Shown: positions 51,673 through 59,806 of the stretch, piece by piece
How positions within the stretch are numbered: position 1 is the stretch's first letter
Layout: each line of letters begins with the position of its first letter
Origin: Streptomyces acidiscabies
Lineage (GTDB): Bacteria; Actinomycetota; Actinomycetes; Streptomycetales; Streptomycetaceae
Length of the DNA stretch: 64,000 nucleotides
Direction of reading: 5' to 3'
NCBI RefSeq assembly: GCF_020010905.1
Contig: NZ_JAGJBY010000002.1
Location: forward strand, 3,596,001-3,660,000
Notes under the pieces: model-generated
Told to the model about the DNA's origin: nothing
The model's input: the letters and a program-made list of their open reading frames with translations, nothing else
Database searches by the model: none
Made by a program: the position numbers and the translations under genes

Positions 51673-52319
51673 CCCGTCTCGAAGAAGCGTGACAGATCCA
51701 GGTCGCGCACCCCGCCGGACGCCTCGGCGTCCGGCGGGAACCCCTGCCCCCACTCCAGCCCGTACCGCCCGAACAGCTCCGCCCGCAGCGTCTCCAGCGC
51801 CAACGGCACGTTCGGCAGCACCATCCCGTACACCGCGCCCATCAACTGCGCGCGCAGCATCGGGTAGTCGGTGTCCACGTCCCGCGAGCCGTGCCGGACG
51901 ACCGTGTCGCGCAGCAGCTCCGCCAGCCGCCGCTGCTCGGGGCACTGCACGAACCCTTCCGTGTCCAGCATCCCCGCCATGTGCTGGCGCATCAGCACGG
52001 TACGGTCCCTCGCAAGACCCAGCACCGCGTCGATCGCCCGCGCCATCCGCTCCGCGCCCCCCTCGACGCACGGCTCGCTCTCCAGCGCCTCCTGCAACGT
52101 CCGGTGCATGAGCCGGTGCACGGCCGACTGCACGAGCTGACGCTTGCCCGGGAAGTAGTACGACACCAGCCCGCGCGCCGATCCGGCCCGGTCCGCGATG
52201 TCCCCGAGCGTCGTCGCGTCGTACCCGCGCTCACCGACCAGCTCCAGGGCCGCCAGCAGCAGCCGCTCACGGGAACGCCTTCGCAATTCCTCATTGACCG
52301 ATGCGCTGCGCGGGGACAT
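51657..52319 (-). CDS. TetR-family transcriptional regulator
   Basis: The protein has 220 residues. The N-terminal HTH runs 'RERLLLAALELVGERGYDATT' then 'LGDIADRAGSARGLVSYYF'. The C-terminal ligand domain is helical and unremarkable. A near-perfect inverted repeat lies 15-35 bp upstream of its start, suggesting autorepression. The effector is unknown. Neighbouring candidates for control are the LVIVD and HAD genes. Confidence 0.92.
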   Translation of the reverse strand: MSPRSASVNEELRRRSRERLLLAALELVGERGYDATTLGDIADRAGSARGLVSYYFPGKRQLVQSAVHRLMHRTLQEALESEPCVEGGAERMARAIDAVLGLARDRTVLMRQHMAGMLDTEGFVQCPEQRRLAELLRDTVVRHGSRDVDTDYPMLRAQLMGAVYGMVLPNVPLALETLRAELFGRYGLEWGQGFPPDAEASGGVRDLDLSRFFETGHQPK

Positions 52320-52333
52320 TCTGTAACTCCTGC

Positions 52334-52354
52334 GTTGACTGGTCGGCAGCCAAC
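52334..52354. promoter_or_regulatory. Probable TetR autoregulatory operator
   Basis: GTTGACTG and CAGCCAAC form an inverted repeat (7 of 8) with a 5-bp centre. On the minus strand it lies between a TATAGT-like -10 and the start codon, where a bound repressor would block the gene. Confidence 0.6.
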
Positions 52355-52374
52355 TATAATCGACGCGGTGACAC

Positions 52375-52433
52375 GGGCCGGGCGGCCTTGTTCGGGCGAT
52401 GCGGGGGATCGCCCGAACAAGACCGCCCGGCCG
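52375..52433 (-). terminator. Long hairpin terminator behind the HAD gene
   Basis: A roughly 25-bp stem (52376-52400 with 52408-52432, one mismatch) with a 7-nt loop lies a few bases behind the HAD stop at 52437. It isolates the TetR gene from upstream transcription. Confidence 0.85.
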
Positions 52434-52436
52434 TAC

Positions 52437-53126
52437 TCAGCCCACGAATTGCAGCAACGGCCTTAGCCCGTCCGGCCGTTCGGCCACCGGCAGATGGTCC
52501 ACGAAGTGCACCCGGCAGCCCAGCGCGGCCGCCCCGCCGTCCGCCCGCCGGTCGTCCCCGACCATCACCGCCGACCGCGGCTCGACCCCGAGGGCCCCGC
52601 AGGCGATCGCGAACAGCTTCGACTCCGGCTTCTGCACGCCGTGTTCGAACGACAGGATGTACGCGTCGACGAGCCGGTCCAGACCGTGCGCGCGGAACAC
52701 CGGCCGCAGGTCCCACCCGATGTTGCTCACCACCGCGATCCTGACGTCCCGCGTTTTGAGCGCCCCCAGCACCTCGGCCGCGTCCGGGTACGGCGACCAG
52801 GCGGCAGGCTGCTTGTGCCGCTCGTACAAGGCGTCGTGGAGCGCCGGGTCGGGCAGCGGGACCAGCCGGGACAGGCCCGTGTACGCGGCTCGGTGCGCCT
52901 CGGCGCTCTCGTCCCGTACCCGCCACACCTCCGCCAGCTCCTCCGGCACCCGGACCTCTCCCTTGCCGCCGGGCAGCGCGCCCACGTCCTCCAGGGCGCG
53001 CGCGTACTCGGCCAACTCGGCCTCGGGCAGGGCGAGTCCGGCGTCCTCGACCACCGCGCGGAGCCAGGAGTCGGTGGACTCGATACGGAAGAGGGTCCCG
53101 GAGAAGTCGAACAGCACTGCGCTCAT
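52437..53126 (-). CDS. HAD-superfamily hydrolase
   Basis: The protein has 229 residues. Motif I reads 'VLFDFSGTLF': nucleophile D7 is present but the usual second Asp (D+2) is Ser9. Motif II/III: 'IAVVSNIGWDLR' and 'GVQKPESKLF' (Lys). Motif IV: 'VMVGDDRRADGGAAALG'. A helical cap lies at about 18-95. The Ser in place of the general acid/base points to weak phosphatase activity or another HAD chemistry. Substrate unknown. Confidence 0.88.
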   Translation of the reverse strand: MSAVLFDFSGTLFRIESTDSWLRAVVEDAGLALPEAELAEYARALEDVGALPGGKGEVRVPEELAEVWRVRDESAEAHRAAYTGLSRLVPLPDPALHDALYERHKQPAAWSPYPDAAEVLGALKTRDVRIAVVSNIGWDLRPVFRAHGLDRLVDAYILSFEHGVQKPESKLFAIACGALGVEPRSAVMVGDDRRADGGAAALGCRVHFVDHLPVAERPDGLRPLLQFVG

Positions 53127-53241
53127 GCGGTGGACTCTACCCGGGGGGCTTGTTGGCGCAGGGGGCTTGACCTGCGGGTCAGTTGAGGGCAGGCGGCGGG
53201 GGAGTGCCGTAGCGCGTGATCGGCGGCCGGTGAGGGGGCGT

Positions 53242-53928
53242 TCAGCGGTGCGGGTCGCCGTTCAGGATGCGGCGGTGCGCCTCGATCGCCGCTACGACGA
53301 TCAGCGCGCCCAGCAGCCAGCCGCCGAGGACGTCCGTCGGCCAGTGCACGCCCAGCCAGACCCGGGTCAGGCCGACGCCGGCGACGGATACCGCCGCGAC
53401 CGTGACCGCTGTGCGCCACACCGTGCGTGAGCAGCCGTGCACGTGCAGGAGCCAGAGCAGAAGCCCGGACGCGACCGTCGTGGTGAGGGCGTGGCCCGAG
53501 GGGAAGGCCGCGTAGTGGGCCGAGTCGAGGGGGTCGGGCCAGACCGGGCGGTCCCGGCCGACGGCGCTCTTCAGGCCCTGCTGGATCAGCGTCCCCACGG
53601 CCGAGGTGACCCCGAGCCACAGTGCTGTGCCCCATGCGTGCCAGCGGATCACGAGCCCTACGGCCACCGCACCGAGCAGCAGGCGCATCGTCAGGGGGTC
53701 CCATACCCAGTCCGTGAGGATGCGGGACGCCTGCGTGAGGGCGGGGGAGTCGACTGCCCAGCGGTGTGTGGTGCGCGAGACCTCGCCGTCGGCGTCGAGG
53801 ATCGGGGGCCACTCCGCCCAGACCAGGGTGAGGAGGAGGGCGAAGGAGGCGCCCAGGAGGAGGGCGGCGCGGGCGGCCGGGGGGTGGGTCGGAGGGTGGG
53901 GCGGGGAGGCGAGGGGTGGGGGGTGCAT
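53242..53928 (-). CDS. PAP2-family membrane phosphatase
   Basis: The protein has 228 residues with five or six TM helices. The three phosphatase motifs are intact: 'KSAVGRDRP', 'AAFPSGHALTTT' and 'RVWLGVHWPTDVLGG' (catalytic His). Likely substrates are phosphatidic acid, undecaprenyl or other lipid phosphates on the outer face. The N-terminus is a Pro/His-rich stretch. A later start is possible. Confidence 0.9.
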   Translation of the reverse strand: MHPPPLASPPHPPTHPPAARAALLLGASFALLLTLVWAEWPPILDADGEVSRTTHRWAVDSPALTQASRILTDWVWDPLTMRLLLGAVAVGLVIRWHAWGTALWLGVTSAVGTLIQQGLKSAVGRDRPVWPDPLDSAHYAAFPSGHALTTTVASGLLLWLLHVHGCSRTVWRTAVTVAAVSVAGVGLTRVWLGVHWPTDVLGGWLLGALIVVAAIEAHRRILNGDPHR

Positions 53929-53944
53929 GGGTCGATCCTCGCGG

Positions 53945-54010
53945 ATGGGGGGTGGGGGAGGCGAACGGGGGGTGGAGCGGGGGTGGCTTCGGGGGGTGGG
54001 GATTCGGGGT
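53945..54010 (+). other. G-tract cluster between PAP2 and M56 genes
   Basis: At least six runs of four or more G on the + strand within 66 bp (GGGGGG, GGGGG, GGGGGG, GGGGG, GGGGGG, GGGG) are interrupted by short loops. This is G-quadruplex-capable DNA in the PAP2 upstream region. No gene is seen in 53929-54078. Confidence 0.5.
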
Positions 54011-54078
54011 GTGCCGGGCCCGGACTCAGCGTCTCGCGCGAGGTGTGCCGGGCCTGGCCTTGTGCGGGGTGTCCGCCC

Positions 54079-55014
54079 TCAGCTCAGTGCGCGCAAGCCC
54101 GGGACCAGCGTGATCAGGACCGGGATCGCCGGGACCAGCGTCGCGAGTGCCGTGAGGCGCAGGCGGTGGGTCGGGGGGAGGCGGTTCGGGGGTGTCAGGA
54201 GGCGGTCGACCCGTTGGGAGAGGTGGGCGTCCGGGGTGGGCGTGGGGCCGAACACCCCTCTGTCCTCGTTGAGTTCGACGAGGGCGAGGGCCGTGGTGAG
54301 CCGGCCGAAGCGGCGCGACGCCATGTCGTCCGCGGCGAGTTCGACCAGCCGGTGCATCTCGTCGCGGAACGCCGCGAACACCGGCACCTGCGGGAACCCG
54401 TTCGCCAGCGCCCCCGAGGCGTGCAGCAGCCAGTCGTGCCGAGCCTGCGCGTGCCCCTGCTCGTGAGCGCGTACGGCGTCCAGCTGACGCCCCTTCAGGC
54501 GGCGCAACGCGGCTGTGGTGACGACGAGTTGAGGCTTCGCGCCGGTCAGGAACCAGGCGTCGGGACGGTCGCCCTCCAGCACCACGAGCCGCTCGCCGCC
54601 CGGCTGCTCACCCGGCAACAGCGGTACCCGCAGCCGGAGTTCGGCCCGCCGGACCCGGTGCCGGCGTCGGGCGCGGACGATCTCCCGGACCAGCATCGCC
54701 CCGCTCCACAGGCCCGCGCACGCCAGCGACACGGCCGTGGCCGCAGCCCAAGGGCCGGTCGTCGTCAGGGCGTACGCCTCCACGACCCCGTGCGGCGCCG
54801 GGGCGAACACGTGTCCCCGCACCGCCTGCCAGGCCGCCGCCGCGCTCAACGTCATCGACAGCGCGCAGCACAGCAGCACCGCCGCGACCACACACTGCCA
54901 GGCCCACAACGCGACCACCGGTTCCCGGTCCGGCCAACTGGCCCGGGCGAGCAGCCGGGGGGCCGCGACGGCGGTCACGAAGCCGAGCAGGAGGAGGACC
55001 GCGGGGACCGTCAT
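54079..55014 (-). CDS. M56 (BlaR1/HtpX-like) membrane metallopeptidase
   Basis: The protein has 311 residues. Four TM helices (about 3-20, 38-60, 84-105 and the C-terminal one) surround a cytoplasmic Zn site 'HEQGHAQARHDWLLH' (HExxH-type), with the third ligand Glu in 'LVELAADDMASRRFG'. It lacks a penicillin-binding sensor domain, as in the short actinobacterial type. Such enzymes usually pair with a BlaI-type repressor. None is adjacent, and the neighbour is a DUF5134 protein. Confidence 0.88.
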   Translation of the reverse strand: MTVPAVLLLLGFVTAVAAPRLLARASWPDREPVVALWAWQCVVAAVLLCCALSMTLSAAAAWQAVRGHVFAPAPHGVVEAYALTTTGPWAAATAVSLACAGLWSGAMLVREIVRARRRHRVRRAELRLRVPLLPGEQPGGERLVVLEGDRPDAWFLTGAKPQLVVTTAALRRLKGRQLDAVRAHEQGHAQARHDWLLHASGALANGFPQVPVFAAFRDEMHRLVELAADDMASRRFGRLTTALALVELNEDRGVFGPTPTPDAHLSQRVDRLLTPPNRLPPTHRLRLTALATLVPAIPVLITLVPGLRALS

Positions 55015-55103
55015 GGGCAGCAGCCTATGAGCGGGGGTGTGATCAAGGGTGGTGCCGGGGTGGCAAAGTGACGCAGGACACTGTTTGGGGGTGGGGTGGG
55101 GTG

Positions 55104-55700
55104 TCACATGCTCAGGAGCATCGCCAGCATTCCGATTCCCATCGACAAGCGGCACGCCCGCGCCAGTTCCGGGCGGTCGCCCCATCCCGGACGGCCGCCT
55201 TCGCTGACGTCCCCACCGGTCGTCGTTCCCACGGGTACGAGTCTCGCGCCGGATGCCAGGACGTACGCTGCGAAGTACATGAGCAGTACGCCCGTGAGCA
55301 GCGGCACGCCTGAACTCCCGTGCGCATGCACGTGCGACGGCGTCGCGGCCATCACGGCGGCCATGTAGACCATCGCCAGCGCGCCCACGAGGTGATGCGC
55401 ATGGTGTCCGACCAGCCCGCTCAGGACGCCGGAACCGTCCCGTCCACCCCCGCGCACCGCCCACAGCGAGCGCACCGCCGCCACTCCGAACACCGTGAGG
55501 TAGACCGGCCACGCCCACCCCGGCGGCGTGAACACCCCCGCCGGTACCGCCATCGCGGCCATTCCGAACCCCATCACCGCCTCACCGCCCGCGGCCCTGC
55601 GCTGCCCCTCGTCCGTGCTGCGCATCCGCAGCAGGCAGTAGGCCCCCGTCGCCGCGCACAACGCCACCAGCAGCCAGCTGAGCGAAGCCGGTCCGTGCAC
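55104..55700 (-). CDS. DUF5134 membrane protein
   Basis: The protein has 198 residues from GTG 55700 (GGGGAGG upstream). Six TM helices. His residues are concentrated in 'VGHHAHHLVGALAMVYMAAVM' and 'PSHVHAHGSSG', suggesting metal binding. The family is unknown and found next to M56 peptidases in this genus. Here it precedes the M56 gene by 89 bp on the same strand, probably as one transcript. Confidence 0.8.
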   Translation of the reverse strand: MHGPASLSWLLVALCAATGAYCLLRMRSTDEGQRRAAGGEAVMGFGMAAMAVPAGVFTPPGWAWPVYLTVFGVAAVRSLWAVRGGGRDGSGVLSGLVGHHAHHLVGALAMVYMAAVMAATPSHVHAHGSSGVPLLTGVLLMYFAAYVLASGARLVPVGTTTGGDVSEGGRPGWGDRPELARACRLSMGIGMLAMLLSM

Positions 55701-55897
55701 GTGCACCTCCCCGTGCCGTGTCCTGTGCGTGAGTGAATCCGCGCCGGGCGTTCGCGTGCCGGGTGTTCGCTTGTCGGACCTCTCGTTCCTGGCGTTCCGC
55801 CCCGAGCGTTCCGTACGGAGTGAGCGATGCCCGGGGTTGGCGGCGCGCACACGAGCGCAGAAGTGCACGAGGGGGCGTGAAGGGGGTCGCCGACGCG

Positions 55898-56659
55898 TCA
55901 GGCGGCGGTGCTGTGGTAGACGCCGAAGACTCCGCCCTGCGGGTCGCGGAGGACGGCGATGCGGGGGCCGTCGGGGACCGTCATCGGTGCCATCAGGGTC
56001 GTACCGCCCGAACTCGCCGCGGTGGACGCCGTGTTGTCCACGTCGGTCACCGCGAAGTAGGGGAGCCAGTGCGGGGGGACCTCGGGCGGGAAGCGGTCGT
56101 CCATGGTGAGCATGCCGCCGAAGTCCTCGCCGCCTACGCCGAGTTGGGGGTAGCGGGCGGAGGGGCGGATCGTCCAGCCGAAGACCGTCGTGTAGAAGGA
56201 CTCGGCGCGGGCCGTGTCGCGGGTGAGGAGTTCGACCCAGCCGAGGGCGCCGGGGGAGTTGAAGACTCCGGCGCCGGGGAAGGTCTTGCCCTGCCAGAGC
56301 TGGAAGACCGCGCCGCCCGGGTCCGCGGCTACGGCGAAGCGGCCGATGTCGAACACGTCCATCGGGCCGACCAGCACCTTGCCGCCGGCCTCGACGAGCA
56401 GGCGGGTGCTGACGTCCGCGTCGGACACGGCGAACGACACGTTCCAGGTGACCGGCTGACCAGGCTGGTACAGCGGCGTCAGCGCGGCGACGGCGTCCTC
56501 GCCGAGGTACGCCATCGTGTAGCCGCCCGCTTCCTGCCGGGGGTCCGTCTCCGTCCGCCAGCCGAACAGCCCGCCGTAGAACTGTTTCGCCGCGTCCAGG
56601 TCGCTGGTACCCAACTCGGTCCAGCAGGGCCCGCCGGGCACGGGCGCGTCGAGCTTCAT
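55898..56659 (-). CDS. VOC-family protein with two glyoxalase-like halves
   Basis: The protein has 253 residues from ATG 56659 (GGGAGG upstream). First half: 'PCWTELGTSDLDAAKQFYGGLFGW'. Second half: 'GWVELLTRDTARAESFYTTVFGW'. Each carries the betaalphabetabetabeta pattern of glyoxalase/bleomycin-resistance proteins. The dimer-like site can form within one chain. Substrate unknown. Confidence 0.9.
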   Translation of the reverse strand: MKLDAPVPGGPCWTELGTSDLDAAKQFYGGLFGWRTETDPRQEAGGYTMAYLGEDAVAALTPLYQPGQPVTWNVSFAVSDADVSTRLLVEAGGKVLVGPMDVFDIGRFAVAADPGGAVFQLWQGKTFPGAGVFNSPGALGWVELLTRDTARAESFYTTVFGWTIRPSARYPQLGVGGEDFGGMLTMDDRFPPEVPPHWLPYFAVTDVDNTASTAASSGGTTLMAPMTVPDGPRIAVLRDPQGGVFGVYHSTAA

Positions 56660-56780
56660 GACGTACCTCCCAAAGTACCCCGAGAACAGAGCACGGAAGC
56701 TTCCCAGGGCCGGCACCTCGGAGGCGGGAACCCCTGAGAGCAGAGCTCCTTGAGGCAGAGGCCATGGGTCGCGAGACTTC

Positions 56781-56856
56781 CGCAGCCCGCAGCCCGCAGC
56801 CCGCAGCCCGCAGCCCGCAGCCCGCAGCCCGCAGCCCGCAGCCCGCAGCCCGCAGC
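56781..56856. repeat. 7-bp tandem repeat CGCAGCC, about 11 copies
   Basis: An uninterrupted run of 76 bp. The unit length is not a multiple of 3, so all three frames are read in turn ('AARSPQP'), which argues against coding. Confidence 0.9.
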
Positions 56857-56872
56857 TAGGACGGGGGGCGAA

Positions 56873-57094
56873 GCCTCCCGAGGCCAGCGCCTCCCGAGGC
56901 CAGCGCCTCCCGAGGCCAGCGCCTCCCGAGGCCAGCGCCTCCCGAGGCCAGCGCCTCCCGAGGCCAGCGCCTCCCGAGGCCAGCGCCTCCCGAGGCCAGC
57001 GCCTCCCGAGGCCAGCGCCTCCCGAGGCCAGCGCCTCCCGAGGCCAGCGCCTCCCGAGGCCAGCGCCTCCCGAGGCCAGCGCCTCCCGAGGCCA
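56873..57094. repeat. 16-bp tandem repeat, 13 full copies plus 14 nt
   Basis: The unit GCCTCCCGAGGCCAGC repeats perfectly over 222 bp. Each unit contains the inverted repeat GCCTC-CC-GAGGC, so the array is a row of about 14 identical mini-hairpins. Perfect identity implies recent expansion by slippage or recombination. No spacers, so not CRISPR. Confidence 0.95.
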
Positions 57095-57148
57095 AAGTCC
57101 CTGAGGTCAAAGCCCCTTGAGGCCGAGGCCCCTGAGGGCGACCCTCCC

Positions 57149-57220
57149 GAAGCCGAAGCCGAAGCCGAAGCCGAAGCCGAAGCCGAAGCCGAAGCCGAAG
57201 CCGAAGCCGAAGCCGAAGCC
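57149..57220. repeat. 6-bp tandem repeat GAAGCC, 12 copies
   Basis: Exactly 72 bp of perfect repeat. It could read (EA)n, (KP)n or (GF)n in different frames, but no start with a ribosome site or recognisable domain joins it. Confidence 0.95.
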
Positions 57221-57338
57221 GGGCCCCGGAAGCAGCGTTCCGGAAGCGTTCCCAGGGTGCGCCCGTCGGAGAGGGACCCCGGTAAGAGCCCCTCCCTGCA
57301 CGCTAAGCCCCCACCCCCGCCCCGGCCATCCGAGCGGC

Positions 57339-57731
57339 TCAGATACCGGGCCGATACCTGATCGGATGGTCCGCCGGGACCTCCACCAGCACGATCGGCG
57401 TTCCGTCGGGATCCGCGATCCACATCTCGATCAGCCCCCACGGCTCCTTCACCGGCTCCCGCACGATCTCGACCCCCTTCGCGGCCAGCTCGTCACGGGC
57501 CGCCGACACGTCCGGGACCTGGAGCCACAGCCGTGTCCCGGGGTCCCGGGGCGTGTCCGTGCGCCCCGCGACCTCCAGGAACCCGCCGCCGAGGAAGTAC
57601 ACCGTCCCCCGCTCCGGCCCGGTGCCGAACTCACGGTAGACACCGAGGCCGAGCTGCTCGCCGTAGAAGCGGCGGGCGCGCTCGGGGTCGGCGGGGTGGA
57701 GGAGGATCCGGCTGCTCAGTACATGCACCAT
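57339..57731 (-). CDS. Single-domain VOC/glyoxalase-like protein
   Basis: The protein has 130 residues. 'SSRILLHPADPERARRFYGEQLGLGVYRE', 'GTVYFLGGGFLEVAG', 'LWLQVPDVSAARDELAAKGVEI' and 'GLIEMWIADPDGTPIVLVEVP' give the complete fold with a Glu and an Asp/His-like metal site. ATG 57731 is the likely start. The frame runs on upstream only through low-complexity DNA. It sits between two repeat regions. Confidence 0.88.
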   Translation of the reverse strand: MVHVLSSRILLHPADPERARRFYGEQLGLGVYREFGTGPERGTVYFLGGGFLEVAGRTDTPRDPGTRLWLQVPDVSAARDELAAKGVEIVREPVKEPWGLIEMWIADPDGTPIVLVEVPADHPIRYRPGI

Positions 57732-58262
57732 GTGTCCGGAGCCTACGGGAGGGTTAGGCTCTGCGAGGCTCCGGGCCTGGGAGAACCGCAGGTCACCCCG
57801 GAGCCCCGGACCTTGAGCCCGAAACCCCGGGACCCGGCCCCGAGCCCTGGATCCGGGAGCCCGGACCCGAGTCCGAAACTCCGGGAACCGAACCAGAGTC
57901 CCCGGACCCGAGTCCGAAACCCCGGGAACCGAACCAGAGTCCCGGGACCCGCCCCCAAAACCCCGAGAGCCGAACCCGAGTCCCGGACCTTGGGCCCGAG
58001 ACCCCGGAACCCAAACCCCGGGCTCTGAGCCAAACCCCGAGACCCCCGAACCCGAACCCAAACCCCGAGCTCCAAGCCCCGGAACTCCGGAACCCCGAGC
58101 CCCAAATCCCGAGGCCCGAGCCCCAAACCCCGAGGCCTCCAAACCCCGGGCCCCGGGCCCCGAGATTCGAGCCCCGAGACCCAGGGCCCGCCCCCGGACC
58201 GGACCCCCGCAGCACACCCCCACCCCCACAGCCCCCTCCGCCCCCAGAACGGACCCACCCCC
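57732..58262. other. 531-bp low-complexity, T-poor intergenic region
   Basis: From about 57763 to 58215 the + strand is a decayed array of words such as CCCCGAG, CCGAACC and AAACCCCG. I count about 21 T in 57781-58200 (5%). The minus strand is correspondingly G-rich with many GGGG runs. No gene is seen. It lies upstream of the GNAT gene. Confidence 0.7.
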
Positions 58263-58814
58263 ATGAACACCCCCGACCCCGACCTGACCTACCGCGACGC
58301 CACCGACACCGACATCGACGCCCTCGTCACCCTCATCGAGTCCGCATACCGAGGCGACACGAGCCGCACCGGCTGGACCACCGAAGCGGACCTCCTGGAC
58401 GGTCAACGCACGGACCCCGAGGGCGTACGGGAGGTCATCGCGAAGCCGGACGGCCGGCTCCTGATCGTCGAGCGCGCCGGCACGGTCGTCGCCTGCTGCC
58501 AGCTCGAACACCGAGGCACGCACGCCTACTTCGGCATGTTCGCGGTGAGCCCGGCGCTCCAGGGCGAGGGCCTCGGCAAGCGGATCATCGCGGAGGCGGA
58601 ACGGCAGGCACGCGAGAGCTGGGGCGCCACCGAGATGCACATGACGGTGATCTCGGCACGGGAGGAACTGATCGCCTGGTACGAGCGGCGCGGCTACCGC
58701 CGTACCGGCAGGACGACTCCCTTCCCGTACGGCGACGAACGCTTCGGCATCCCGCGCCGCACCGGCCTGGAGTTCGAACTGCTGGTCAAAACCCTGGACC
58801 GAAAAGGCACTTGA
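58263..58814 (+). CDS. GNAT-family acetyltransferase
   Basis: The protein has 183 residues. The acetyl-CoA motif 'VSPALQGEGLGKRIIAEAER' (Q-G-E-G-L-G) is intact, preceded by 'AYFGMFAV' (beta4) and followed by 'MHMTVISAREELIAWYERRGY' (motif B). The acceptor substrate is unknown. ATG 58263 lies right behind the T-poor region, and no clear ribosome site is visible. Confidence 0.9.
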   Translation: MNTPDPDLTYRDATDTDIDALVTLIESAYRGDTSRTGWTTEADLLDGQRTDPEGVREVIAKPDGRLLIVERAGTVVACCQLEHRGTHAYFGMFAVSPALQGEGLGKRIIAEAERQARESWGATEMHMTVISAREELIAWYERRGYRRTGRTTPFPYGDERFGIPRRTGLEFELLVKTLDRKGT

Positions 58815-58831
58815 GACGCCCGGCTCCTTCG

Positions 58832-58864
58832 GGCTGATCGAGACCCTGAACGATTCGATCAGCC
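58832..58864. terminator. Hairpin between GNAT and GDPD genes
   Basis: GGCTGATCGA (58832-58841) pairs perfectly with TCGATCAGCC (58855-58864) with a 13-nt loop, between convergent stops. Confidence 0.65.
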
Positions 58865-58874
58865 GTCCGGCCGC

Positions 58875-59528
58875 TCAACTCCCCTTGATCTCCGGGTAGT
58901 CCGTCGTCACCCCGTCCAACTCGAAGGCCCGCGCGAGCCGTAGCTGATCCTGCGTGTTCACGACCCACGCGAGGACCCGCAGATCGTGCTTGCGGGCATG
59001 CTCGACCGTCTCCAGCGTGAGGCGGCGGAGGTTGAGGCACAGTGTGCGCGCTCCCACGTCCACCGCGCGGTCGGCGATATCGGCGCCGTAGCGCCCGCCG
59101 ATCAGCGCGGTCCGCACGCCCGGCACGAGCCGAGTGATCTCGGCGAGCGCCTGATCGTGGAAGGACGACACCTCGACCCGCTCCACGAGCTCCCGCTTGA
59201 GCATGACCTCGGCGAGCGCCTGGGCCGCCCGCGTGTCCTTGATCTCCGCCTGGATCGGCGCCGTGACCACGTCGAGAACCTCGTCGAAGGTCGGGACGCG
59301 CTCCCCGCGCCCCGCGTCCAGCGCGCGCAGCTCCTGGAGGCTGTGCGCGGAGACCGGCCCGCTGCCGTCGGTCGAACGGTCCACGTCGGCGTCGTGCATC
59401 ACCACCAGCGTGCCGTCCGAACTGAGGTGCAGATCCAGCTCGATCCCGTCGAGACCGGCCTCCTGCGCCGCCACGAACGACCGCAGCGTGTTCTCGGGCT
59501 CGACGCCCATCACCCCGCGATGCCCCAT
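58875..59528 (-). CDS. Glycerophosphodiester phosphodiesterase
   Basis: The protein has 217 residues from ATG 59528 (GGAG 9 nt upstream; TTG 59543 is an alternative). The GDPD set is complete: 'GHRGVMGVEPENT' (catalytic His, Arg, Glu), 'GIELDLHLSSDGTLVVMHD' (metal-binding Glu, Asp and second His) and 'IQAEIKDT'. The C-terminus 'VLAWVVNTQDQLRLARAFELDGVTTDYPE' is typical. It hydrolyses glycerophosphodiesters to glycerol-3-phosphate. No signal peptide, so it acts in the cytoplasm. Confidence 0.93.
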   Translation of the reverse strand: MGHRGVMGVEPENTLRSFVAAQEAGLDGIELDLHLSSDGTLVVMHDADVDRSTDGSGPVSAHSLQELRALDAGRGERVPTFDEVLDVVTAPIQAEIKDTRAAQALAEVMLKRELVERVEVSSFHDQALAEITRLVPGVRTALIGGRYGADIADRAVDVGARTLCLNLRRLTLETVEHARKHDLRVLAWVVNTQDQLRLARAFELDGVTTDYPEIKGS

Positions 59529-59806
59529 CGTCACAAACTCCAAGGCCCGTCTCGCTCTCCGTCGACGCCAGTTCGCTTGGCAGCCTAGGCCCTGCGACCC
59601 CCTCCCCGCCCCCGTGCCCCGGAGCGCGCGGGCGCGGGGGAGGGCTCGGGGCGCTCGCGCGAACTACCCGTGCCCGGCGTGTACGGCAGGAAAAAATTCG
59701 GTGACCATGAAGTCGCGCAGGATAATTTCCCGAGGTTCTTCTTGCTCACGGAAACGCCATATGTCTACGGTGTCCTTACGTGAGGTTCTCCCGTGGAGGA
59801 TGGGAC

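Larger units (their letters stand above)
56660..57338. other. 679-bp intergenic region filled with short tandem repeats
   Basis: Three separate arrays (7, 16 and 6 bp units, listed separately) lie between two VOC genes, joined by decayed repeat-like sequence rich in CCCTGAGG/AAGCCC words. No gene is credible: apparent frames only spell the repeats. Confidence 0.75.

Noticed and set aside
52335..52360. TTGACT and TATAAT as a + strand promoter
   Set aside because: The spacing is only 14 bp and it would fire directly into a 25-bp terminator. The same bases are better explained as the TetR operator and minus-strand -10.
56873..57094. 16-bp array as a CRISPR
   Set aside because: The units are head-to-tail without spacers and no cas gene is near.
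56750..57441. Open frames spelling (EA)n, (GF)n or 'LPRPAPPEAS' through the tandem arrays
   Set aside because: The arrays have 7- and 16-bp units that shift frame, there is no domain on either side, and no convincing ribosome site.
57732..58640. N-terminal extension of the small VOC protein on the minus strand
   Set aside because: The extension consists only of Gly/Ser/Arg-rich low-complexity sequence and antisense to the GNAT gene. The VOC fold is complete from ATG 57731.
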